Source: an uncultured Isosphaeraceae bacterium (GTDB lineage: Bacteria; Planctomycetota; Planctomycetia; Isosphaerales; Isosphaeraceae). From it: 6,745 nt of DNA. The stretch's first letter is position 1; the number at the start of each line of letters is the position of its first letter. The DNA is taken from assembly GCA_937907405.1 (NCBI GenBank), contig CALCIC010000119.1:1-6745 (forward strand). Reading direction: 5' to 3'. Positions 1-5,581 of this stretch are shown in pieces. The notes under the pieces were generated by a model that was given only the letters and a program-made list of their open reading frames with translations, ran no database searches and was not told the DNA's origin. The translations under genes were made by a program, and so were the position numbers.

Positions 1-31
1 ACTCTTTCCCTACACGACGCTCTTCCGATCT
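1..31 (+). other. Illumina TruSeq adapter remnant (non-genomic)
   Basis: These bases match the 3' 31 bases of the Illumina TruSeq universal adapter / read-1 primer. Bases 19-31 are the reverse complement of the well-known AGATCGGAAGAGC core. Genomic sequence begins at about base 32. The match is far too long to be chance and sits exactly at the window edge, as expected for an untrimmed contig end. Read on the minus strand it adds the residues DRKSVV and a TAG stop (10-12) to the neighbouring gene, and none of these is biological. Confidence 0.97.
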
Positions 32-1839
32 ATCTCCAGGTCGTCGATCTCGCCGCTGAATCGCGGCCAGTAGAAGACCGGCACTCGTCCCATGTAGAAG
101 AAGTTCGATCGCGCGTCGTACCGCCAGACCTGTTCGGGCCCGGCGTCGCCGCCGTCGGGGGTCTGAATCACCTTACCGGTGGTGGGATCGGTGGCCGCCG
201 TGGTCCGCTGCGTCAGATCGATCGAGCGGTTGTAGATCCTGTACGCCGGATCGGGGAACCGGCTTCCCGTCGAGGTCGCCCGATTGGCCCGGATCTCGGG
301 ATTGGTTCCGAGGACCATCGTGCCGTCAGGCTGCATGACGGGGGACCGAAACTGCTCGATCCGGTCCGACTTGACCTTCATCGGGCTGATCAAGGTGGGG
401 GCGAACAGGTCGAGCTCGGCGTCGAGCATGACGAACCGGTCGGTGACGAAGTCGTAATAGGCGCGGGCGGCGCGGACGGTCTTCTGATCGGCCTTGCCGG
501 CGAACTTGTTGGCGTCCTGGCGGAAGATCACGTTGCCTTCCAGGTACACCTCCATGGGCTGATCGGGGCTCTCGATCTGCTCTCCCTGGGCGCCGATCCG
601 CATCTGGCCCTTCTCGGGATCGGGGGTGCGCCAGATCACCGCGCTCTCGGCCTCGATGTCGATGGTCCCGAACTTGGGGTTGGTGCTGACGATGGTGAGC
701 CCGCCGCGGTAGATGACCGTCCGCACGCCGTTGCTGGGCTCAAGCGCCTTGGCGTCGGTCGGCCGGCCGCTCCGAGGGAAGATCATCGTAACCCGCTGGC
801 TTCCCGGCATGACCGGCGCGCGAAGGCCCGGCGCGGGAGGGGGTGCTTCCGGGTCCTGGGGGGGGACGCCGTCCTCGTCCTCGTCGTACTCCTCATCCAT
901 CGGCGGCGCCGCGCGACCGGGCCGGTCGGAACGGAGAGGGGGCGCGGGCTCGGTTTCGAGCTCGCCCGGCAGCGGTTGCAGGTTCGGCGGGAGATCCTCG
1001 CCGTCGTCCTCGAGCGGCTCGGTCATGGCGGGCGCGTCGTCGGTCTCCATGTCCGGCAAGTCCGGCAAGGGGTCCGCTTCGATCGGCGGCAGCTCGATGC
1101 CCGGCGGTTCGTCGGCCGGTCCGGGGTCGATCGGGTCGGAGTCGCGACGGCCTCGGGCCTGCGCCCTCTCGACGGCGGGGTCGCGCCGCGCGCCGCCGGC
1201 CGGCTGTTCGACGGTCGCCGCGGTCTCGACGACGGCTTCATCGCGGGTCGATTGTTTCGCGCTGATCGCCGCCATCGAGGCGACCAGATCGGCCGGAAGC
1301 TCACCGGGGGCGTCGCCGGCCTGAGTCGCCGTCGCGGCGGGAGTATCGACCTTGGCCGAGAATCCGCCGCGGTCGACGATCGCCAGTCCCTCGGGGGGGG
1401 CCGTCAACGTTTTCAGCCCGGCCGCGGCGTACGGCTTCAGCCGCACCTCGCGGGTGGTGCGCAGCGTGAGTCGGCCTTGCTTGCCGGGGTGGTCGTGGTC
1501 GCTGGTGAGGCGGACCTCCCCCTCGGCGTAAATCTCGGCCTGGTAAACGCTCCCCTCCGGGCGCGTCTGCTGGGTGATCCGTGTGACGATGCTGCTCGCC
1601 CGCAGACCTTGCAACCCGTGCAGGGCCGCCGCCTTGCCGGAGAGAACCACCCACCTGCCGTCGGGCGCATCCCAGACGATGATCCGCTCGGCCGCCAGGT
1701 CGATCGGGTCGGTGAGACCCTCGACGCCGGCGGTCGGATCGTCGGCCGCCGCGGCGACGCCGCGCGCCCAGATCGCAAGGATGAATCCCAACCACACGCG
1801 GAACCGCGCGGGACCTTTGGGTTGGTCGTGCTTACGCAC
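32..1839 (-). CDS. lptD: LptD/OstA-like LPS-assembly outer-membrane protein, C-terminus missing
   Basis: LptD forms the outer-membrane end of the Lpt bridge that delivers lipopolysaccharide to the cell surface. The predicted start is GTG at 1839, with GGGAGG 4 nt upstream. It gives a typical signal peptide: basic residues 2-14, hydrophobic core about 15-25, and an Ala-rich cleavage region near 29-32. The ATG at 1959 would put 40 charged residues before this signal and has no clear ribosome binding site. Residues about 47-163 look like an OstA/LptA beta-jellyroll (short beta strands, YAEGEVRL). Residues about 170-350 are an acidic, Pro/Ala-rich linker including DEEYDEDED. Residues about 372-540 return to OstA-like strands (VYLEGNVIF). 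GRVPVFYWPRF at 584-594 resembles the conserved LptD segment that precedes the barrel. About 603 residues are genomic; the C-terminal beta-barrel is lost because the sequence ends in adapter. Assignment rests on motif recognition; a planctomycete-specific OstA-domain protein of other function is the alternative. Confidence 0.72.
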
Positions 1840-1843
1840 GCTG

Positions 1844-1849
1844 CCTCCC
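1844..1849 (-). promoter_or_regulatory. Ribosome binding site deciding a GTG start
   Basis: On the minus strand GGGAGG lies 4 nt before the GTG at 1837-1839. It is the best Shine-Dalgarno match near this gene's 5' end, and the signal peptide begins immediately after the GTG. The spacing is slightly short. It supports GTG 1839 over the in-frame ATG at 1957-1959. Confidence 0.6.
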
Positions 1850-2084
1850 GAGATTCGACCGACGTGACGGATCGGACGGCCTTCCTTGGCCGAGCCGCGA
1901 TCGCCCCGAGGTTCGTCGTCTCCCAAACCGAACCGCGTTCGTAGATGAGCGCCGACCATCTGGCTCGGCGTCGAAAACTACGCGTTTCCCCGCGGTTTCG
2001 CCCGGATTCAGGCGACGGATGGGAGCGGGGATCGAGTTCAGAGATGAGAACGATGGGACGATCGTCGGGGAAGGTAGCCGGTCT

Positions 2085-2121
2085 GCCCCCATCGGTCAAG
2101 GTCGACAAGACCGATTGGGGC
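2085..2121 (-). terminator. Strong hairpin downstream of HNH gene, possible terminator
   Basis: GCCCCCATCGGTC (2085-2097) and GACCGATTGGGGC (2109-2121) are inverted repeats matching at 12 of 13 positions, with an 11-base loop. The hairpin starts 40 bases after the HNH stop codon on the transcribed strand, a natural terminator position. No T-run follows, so it is not a classical intrinsic terminator. It may instead stabilise the 3' end of the mRNA or act as a protein-binding site. Confidence 0.5.
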
Positions 2122-2161
2122 GCCGTCGAACCGGTCTCATCCGTGGGGCCGCCGTCCGCGA

Positions 2162-2764
2162 TCAATCGACGTCGAGCAAGGGGACGTTCCAGTAGGCGTC
2201 GCTGAGGAACCGCGACCAGCTCGCGATCCGGATGGTCGAGGAGTCGTACAGCGGCTTCCAGGTCGGCCGGAACGGGGGGCGCCGGAGCTTCATCGCGGCC
2301 TCGTCGGGGGTGCGGTTCGCCTTCCGAGAATTGCAGGCGACGCAGGCCAGCACGCAGTTCTCCCAGGTCGTCTGGCCGCGCTGGGCGCGGGGGACGACGT
2401 GGTCGATGGTCAACTCCTCGGTCCCCGGCTTCGATCCGCAATACTGGCAGGTCGCGTGGTCGCGCTTGAACAGGTTGCGTCGGCTGAACGTGACGGTGTT
2501 GAATCGGGGCCGGTCGTGGCGCGTGAGGGTCAAGACCTCGGGGACCCGCATCCGGAACCGGACGGTGCGGATGAACGGCTCGTCGTCGCGCGGCGCCATC
2601 TTCGCCCAGTCGGCCCAGGAATAGAGCTGGAAGTCGTCGGGATCGACGACGTGCGCCGCCTGGTTCCAGAGCAGCACCAGCGACCGCGCCACCGTGGCGA
2701 CGTGGACGGGTTGCCAGTGCCGGTTGAGCACCAACGTAGGCCGTTGTAGTACGCTTACCCCCAT
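2162..2764 (-). CDS. HNH endonuclease family protein (standalone, HNH_5-like)
   Basis: This 200-residue protein carries a complete HNH beta-beta-alpha-metal nuclease module in its C-terminal half. C106 and C109 (CQYCG) pair with C141 and C144 (ACVACN) as a probable zinc site. D121-H122 (IDHVVPRAQRG) supplies the catalytic and metal residues, N136 (TWEN) is the central Asn, and N145 with K148 closes the motif. The N-terminal half (VLNRHWQPVHVATVARSLVLL) is typical of a family of small standalone HNH proteins common in planctomycetes, cyanobacteria and actinobacteria, whose biological role is not established. The C-terminus has a W-x2-FL-x2-AYWNV motif known from the same group. Start: ATG 2764 has GGAGAG 8 nt upstream, and family members begin close to here; an in-frame ATG 18 codons upstream (2818) adds an unlike, Ser-rich stretch. 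No methyltransferase, integrase or intron features lie nearby, so a restriction or homing role is not supported. DNA nicking or repair is possible but unproven. Confidence 0.88.
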   Translation of the reverse strand: MGVSVLQRPTLVLNRHWQPVHVATVARSLVLLWNQAAHVVDPDDFQLYSWADWAKMAPRDDEPFIRTVRFRMRVPEVLTLTRHDRPRFNTVTFSRRNLFKRDHATCQYCGSKPGTEELTIDHVVPRAQRGQTTWENCVLACVACNSRKANRTPDEAAMKLRRPPFRPTWKPLYDSSTIRIASWSRFLSDAYWNVPLLDVD

Positions 2765-2772
2765 GATCGAGG

Positions 2773-2778
2773 CTCTCC
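2773..2778 (-). promoter_or_regulatory. Ribosome binding site for HNH gene
   Basis: GGAGAG on the minus strand lies 8 nt before ATG 2764. It favours this start over the upstream in-frame ATG at 2818. Confidence 0.6.
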
Positions 2779-2848
2779 ACTCACGCCGTGGTTGCGAGGA
2801 GGACGAACACTGCGTCATTCATCAAAGGCGAAGCCCGGGCCGCGTCTC

Positions 2849-2854
2849 ATCATA
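2849..2854 (-). promoter_or_regulatory. Candidate -10 box for HNH gene
   Basis: On the minus strand TATGAT matches the sigma-70 -10 consensus at 5 of 6 positions and lies about 85 bases upstream of ATG 2764. The best -35 candidate, TTGCGG (2874-2879), is weak and 19 bases away. The divergent layout with cinA makes a promoter here likely, but this exact site is only a suggestion. Confidence 0.35.
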
Positions 2855-2888
2855 CCCGAACGACGGGGCGTTTCCGCAACGGGCTTCT

Positions 2889-2924
2889 CCGGTAGACCGG
2901 CGTCTCCGCCTCTCGAAATCGAGA
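2889..2924. promoter_or_regulatory. Tandem short palindromes in the HNH-cinA divergent region
   Basis: Two perfect inverted repeats lie next to each other. CCGGTAGACCGG (2889-2900) has 5-base arms and a 2-base centre. TCTCGAAATCGAGA (2911-2924) has 6-base arms and a 2-base centre. Their centres are 23 bases apart, about two helical turns. They sit just upstream of the possible cinA promoter and behind the possible HNH promoter, where an operator could control either gene. No known regulator motif was recognised; chance is possible for repeats this short. Confidence 0.35.
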
Positions 2925-2928
2925 AGAC

Positions 2929-2957
2929 TTTCCGAATCGCGCCTCACGAACTAAATT
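2929..2957 (+). promoter_or_regulatory. Candidate cinA promoter in an AT-rich patch
   Basis: TAAATT (2952-2957) lies in the most AT-rich stretch of the window (CTAAATTAAT) and matches the -10 consensus at 4 of 6 positions. TTTCCG (2929-2934), 17 bases upstream, is a poor -35 match (3 of 6). The site lies about 64 bases before the cinA ATG. The AT-rich character and position carry more weight than the hexamers. Confidence 0.33.
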
Positions 2958-3009
2958 AATCGACACGCCGCGCCCTCGGTGGTTCACGCCGGGCGGGTCC
3001 GTTTCACCT

Positions 3010-3014
3010 GGAGG
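3010..3014 (+). promoter_or_regulatory. Ribosome binding site for cinA
   Basis: GGAGG lies 6 nt before ATG 3021. It fixes this start over the in-frame GTG at 2979, which would add 14 residues not typical of CinA. Confidence 0.8.
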
Positions 3015-3020
3015 TCGTTC

Positions 3021-4304
3021 ATGTCGCTCAAGGCTGAGATCATCTCGATCGGCAGCGAACTGGTCAGCGGGCAGAGTCTCGACACCAACAGCCGATGGTT
3101 GAGCCAGGAGCTGGGCGCGCTGGGGATTGCGACGGCCTTCCACACCACCATCGGCGACGACCTCGACGACAACGTGGCCGTCTTTCGGGCGGCGGCCGAC
3201 CGCGCCGACCTGGTGCTGACGACCGGCGGCCTGGGGCCCACGCAGGACGACCTGACGCGCGACGCCCTGGCCCGCGCCGCGGGCGTCGGCCTGCGCGAGG
3301 ACCCCGACTCGTTGGCCGCGATCGCCGCCCTGTTCGCCCGACGACACCGGACCATGGCCGAGCGGAACCGCGTCCAAGCCCTGTTCCCCGAAGGCGCCGA
3401 GCCGCTGCCCAACGCGATCGGCACCGCGCCGGGGATCTGGATGCGGGTGGGGCGGGGGATGTTCGCCTGCATGCCGGGCGTCCCCTCGGAGATGCGGTTG
3501 ATGTTCACCGATCAGGTGGTCCACCGGCTTCGCGGCCTGGGGTGGATCGAGCGGATCTTCGTGCATCGCAAGATCTCGCTGTTCGGCCGGGGCGAGTCGG
3601 ACGTCGAGGCCGACGCGCTCGACCTGACCGCGCGCGGCCACGTGCCGGAAATCGGCATCACGGTCCACGACGCGACCATCAGCTTCCGGATTCGAGGGGA
3701 GGGCTCGACCGTCGATGAAGCCTGGAGACAGACCGACGAGGCCGTCGCCCTGATCCGCCTCCGGTTCGGCCCGCTCGTGCTCGGCGAGGGGACGACCGAC
3801 GTGGCCGACGCGCTCGTCGCCGAGCTGGCGCGCGCCGGCGCGACGCTGGCCACCGCCGAGTCGTGCACCGGCGGCCTCGTCGCTCATCTCATCACGGCGA
3901 TCCCCAACGTCAGTCCGTACTATCCCGGCGGCGTCGTCAGCTACTCGAACCAGGCCAAGACCGAGCTTCTGGACGTGCCGGCCGAGCTGATCCAGACCCA
4001 CGGCGCGGTGAGTCCGGAGGTCGCCGTCGCGATGGCGCAAGGCGCGCGCAGGCGGTTCAACGCCGACGTCGCCGTGAGCGCGACGGGGATCGCCGGCCCG
4101 GGGGGAGGCACCCCCGACAAGCCGGTCGGCCTGGTGTATCTCGGTCTTGCGACCCGTGACACGGCCGAATCGCGCCGCCTCGAAATGGGGCCAGAGCAGC
4201 CTCGCGACGTCATCCAGAGCCGGTCTTCCAAACAGGCGCTCAACTGGGTTCGGCTGACTCTCCAGGGGTGGCCGGACAAGGCGGCCGCCCTCGAATCAAG
4301 CTGA
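3021..4304 (+). CDS. cinA: CinA: competence/damage-inducible protein, NMN deamidase type
   Basis: This 427-residue, full-length two-domain CinA is cytoplasmic. The N-terminal MoCF-biosynthesis-like domain (COG1058, about 4-172) shows AEIISIGSELVSGQ at 5-18, TNS at 22-24, TTGGLGPTQDDLTRDA at 67-82 and MPGVPSEM at 151-158. In characterised homologues this domain hydrolyses ADP-ribose. A middle region (about 175-250) links to the C-terminal CinA/PncC domain (about 258-415), with AESCTGG at 279-285, GAVSPEVA at 328-335 and SATGIAGPGGGTPDKPVG at 353-370. PncC-type domains deamidate nicotinamide mononucleotide to nicotinic acid mononucleotide, feeding NAD salvage; S281 in AESCTGG corresponds to the proposed active-site serine. 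All signature motifs are intact, so both activities are expected. Family members are linked to competence in some Gram-positive bacteria, but nothing here supports that role. It is divergent from the HNH gene and its last 9 bases overlap the convergent gene that follows. Confidence 0.96.
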   Translation: MSLKAEIISIGSELVSGQSLDTNSRWLSQELGALGIATAFHTTIGDDLDDNVAVFRAAADRADLVLTTGGLGPTQDDLTRDALARAAGVGLREDPDSLAAIAALFARRHRTMAERNRVQALFPEGAEPLPNAIGTAPGIWMRVGRGMFACMPGVPSEMRLMFTDQVVHRLRGLGWIERIFVHRKISLFGRGESDVEADALDLTARGHVPEIGITVHDATISFRIRGEGSTVDEAWRQTDEAVALIRLRFGPLVLGEGTTDVADALVAELARAGATLATAESCTGGLVAHLITAIPNVSPYYPGGVVSYSNQAKTELLDVPAELIQTHGAVSPEVAVAMAQGARRRFNADVAVSATGIAGPGGGTPDKPVGLVYLGLATRDTAESRRLEMGPEQPRDVIQSRSSKQALNWVRLTLQGWPDKAAALESS

Positions 4305-5096
4305 CGGTTTTACGCGCTCGACCCGGCCGCCCTTGAGGGTCCAGCCGTCCCACAAGGGGCGGACGGCCGGATGACGGGCGCGGGTCCAGGCGGTGGCTTC
4401 ATCAAGGATCAAGGCTCGCCCGGGGGCGTCGGGGGCGGAGAGGGCCTTCTCGAAAAGCTGGGCCAGCTCGCGATCGGGGCCGGGTTCATCGGCGAGGCGG
4501 AGGATCTTGGCTTTCGGAGCGGGATCGGGGCGGGACTGCATGGCGAGCGCGTAGAGCGCCCAGAGTCGAAGTTGAGGGTCGTCGAGGCGGCAGAGCTCGG
4601 CCAGCCGCTCGCGCGACAGGGTGTGGCCCTGGCTGGCCGCGTAGGCCATCGGCCGGGCGAGGACCAGCCGCAGCCATTCGGGCCAGTCCTCGCTGCGGGC
4701 CACCGCCGACGCGTAGCCGAGCGGATCGGCCGCCACCAGATCGGCGCTGATCCCTTCGGCCAGGATGTACCGCGCCAGGGGGGGAAGGTCGCGGTGGAGG
4801 CTGAGGTCCCACAACTGCCGGGGTTCGACGCGGTGGTCGCGGCTGAGATCGAGCGCCGCCTGGATTCGAAGTTCCGTCGGGGCCTGGCGGTCGTTGAGTA
4901 CGTAGACGTTCCGCCAGACGGGCCGCATCGACCAGACCCGCCAGCCGAACCAACCGATCAAGGCGAGCAGCACGACCAGGCCGCCGAGGCCGAGGTACAA
5001 CGCCAGGCCGTACTTCTCGGCCTGCGACTTGCGCGGGGGGTCGGGCGTGACGATCGGCAGCGAGGGGAACCTGAATGGAGCGCCGTTGGGATTCAT
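4296..5096 (-). CDS. Single-pass membrane protein of unknown function with helical cytoplasmic or periplasmic domain
   Basis: I do not recognise this 266-residue protein. Residues 1-28 are polar and Pro-rich (PSLPIVTPDPPRKSQ). One strong transmembrane helix spans about 29-52 (YGLALYLGLGGLVVLLALIGWF), followed by an Arg/Trp-rich juxtamembrane stretch. There is no cleavage site after the helix, so it is probably an anchor. The basic residues R22, K23 and K28 just before it suggest an N-in orientation with the large domain outside the cytoplasm, but this is weak. Residues about 70-245 look almost wholly alpha-helical and rich in Leu, Ala and Arg (ELRIQAALDLSRDH, PQLRLWALYALAMQ), resembling degenerate HEAT/TPR-like repeats and so perhaps a scaffold. 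No catalytic motif is seen. ATG 5096 has AAGGGG about 10 nt upstream. It is convergent with cinA, overlapping by 9 bases, and divergent from the Flp pilin gene. Codon use matches the neighbours, supporting a real native gene. Confidence 0.8.
   Translation of the reverse strand: MNPNGAPFRFPSLPIVTPDPPRKSQAEKYGLALYLGLGGLVVLLALIGWFGWRVWSMRPVWRNVYVLNDRQAPTELRIQAALDLSRDHRVEPRQLWDLSLHRDLPPLARYILAEGISADLVAADPLGYASAVARSEDWPEWLRLVLARPMAYAASQGHTLSRERLAELCRLDDPQLRLWALYALAMQSRPDPAPKAKILRLADEPGPDRELAQLFEKALSAPDAPGRALILDEATAWTRARHPAVRPLWDGWTLKGGRVERVKPSA
4323..4370 (+). terminator. Imperfect inverted repeat after cinA, inside the convergent gene
   Basis: CCGGCCG+CCCTTG (4323-4335) can pair with CAAGGG (4353-4358) and CGGCCGG (4364-4370), leaving a 5-base bulge (GCGGA) and a 17-base loop. 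It begins 19 bases after the cinA stop, where a terminator is expected. It also encodes the C-terminal part of the minus-strand protein, and no T-run follows. The high GC content makes a chance fold quite possible. Confidence 0.28.
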
Positions 5097-5130
5097 GAGC
5101 CGGCCGTCCCCTTAACTCATCGATTGCGAT

Positions 5131-5159
5131 TTGACCACGACGCCCAGGCGACCTAGAGT
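5131..5159 (+). promoter_or_regulatory. Sigma-70-like promoter for the Flp pilin gene
   Basis: TTGACC (5131-5136, 5 of 6 to consensus) and TAGAGT (5154-5159, 4 of 6) are separated by an optimal 17-base spacer. This is the best-looking promoter in the window. Transcription would start near 5166, giving a leader of about 110 bases before ATG 5276. That leader contains a small possible hairpin (GTCCCC ... GGGGC around 5223-5244). The remainder of the 5097-5275 gap must also hold the promoter of the minus-strand membrane protein, for which I see no clear boxes. Confidence 0.5.
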
Positions 5160-5263
5160 TCGACGGAGCAGGCCGCGCCGCGGTGGTCGTCGCGCGGGCC
5201 TCGCCTTCTTTCGTACCCCGGTCGTCCCCAAATCGACAAGGGGCGTTTCGGGTTTTCCGTCCT

Positions 5264-5267
5264 GGAG
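5264..5267 (+). promoter_or_regulatory. Ribosome binding site for the Flp pilin
   Basis: GGAG lies 8 nt before ATG 5276. It supports the short 60-residue form over an in-frame GTG start at 5183 that would bury the prepilin leader. Confidence 0.6.
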
Positions 5268-5275
5268 TCTCTCGC

Positions 5276-5458
5276 ATGCGCGTATCGACCGTCGAGTTTT
5301 CGACGCGCGACGACGGCGTGACCGCCGCCGAATACGCGGTGATGCTGGCGCTGATCATCGCGGCGGTGATCTTCGCGATCCACGCCGTCGGAGACACCTC
5401 TTCAGGCATCTGGGCGGACGACGTCAACCGGATCCAGAGCGCGGTTCAGGGATCGTGA
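5276..5458 (+). CDS. Flp/Fap-type pilin subunit (class IVb prepilin)
   Basis: The 60-residue product has the layout of a Flp pilin. A short, charged leader (MRVSTVEFSTRDDG, 1-14) ends in the prepilin peptidase motif G-x4-EY: G14, then VTAAEY with E19 and Y20. A hydrophobic helix follows (about 21-38, AVMLALIIAAVIFAIHAV), then a short polar tail (39-60). Cleavage after G14 would leave a 46-residue mature pilin. In known systems such subunits are processed by TadV/CpaA, assembled by Tad/Cpa machinery in the envelope, and used for surface adhesion. None of those genes lies in the window, so this is either a detached pilin gene or one paralogue among several. A sigma-70-like promoter and a good ribosome binding site suggest independent expression. 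The size is normal for the family. Certainty on the family is high; its partners are unknown. Confidence 0.9.
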   Translation: MRVSTVEFSTRDDGVTAAEYAVMLALIIAAVIFAIHAVGDTSSGIWADDVNRIQSAVQGS

Positions 5459-5581
5459 TCCGAAGTCGACCGGGCCCCGGCTCGATCAAGTTGCTAAGAT
5501 GAAATCGGCCTTTGCGGAAGCGCCCGACGCCCGAGTCGTTGCGATCGGGAGATGACAGCCCGCCAGACTGCGCCGATTGCG

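Larger units (their letters stand above)
1840..2161. other. Non-coding spacer between HNH gene and lptD-like gene
   Basis: About 320 bases separate two minus-strand genes. Open frames here on either strand are short, rich in Arg, Ser and Pro, and lack a ribosome binding site or recognisable motifs. The distal part (about 1840-2080) presumably carries the lptD-like gene's promoter and leader, but I see no clear -35/-10 pair. The one distinct element is the inverted repeat at 2085-2121. The size and the hairpin suggest that the two genes are transcribed separately. Confidence 0.5.

Noticed and set aside
1051..1070. Tandem TCCGGCAAG repeat
   Set aside because: Only two copies; it encodes LPDLPD in the low-complexity linker and is explained by the coding sequence.
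976..1944. Plus-strand open frame of 322 codons opposite the lptD-like gene
   Set aside because: It is rich in Arg, Gly, Val and Asp, as expected for the opposite strand of a GC-rich gene, and has no motif or ribosome binding site. The minus strand has a signal peptide and LptD motifs.
1945..2205. Short open frames on both strands in the lptD-HNH spacer as possible small genes
   Set aside because: No ribosome binding site, no hydrophobic or conserved pattern, and Arg/Ser-rich composition typical of random GC-rich sequence.
1437..2780. Minus-strand open frame of 447 codons spanning the HNH gene, the spacer and the lptD 5' end
   Set aside because: It is a wrong-frame reading of two recognised genes, with Arg/Pro-rich composition. 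Lack of stops is due to high GC content.
2850..4040. Minus-strand open frame of 396 codons opposite cinA
   Set aside because: Shadow of cinA, whose family motifs run uninterrupted on the plus strand. The shadow product is low-complexity in Arg, Gly, His and Asp.
2162..4304. HNH gene plus cinA as a new defence or DNA-uptake module
   Set aside because: The two genes are divergent, not an operon, and CinA with intact NMN-deamidase motifs is a metabolic enzyme. There is no third component, mobile element or compositional shift to support a system.
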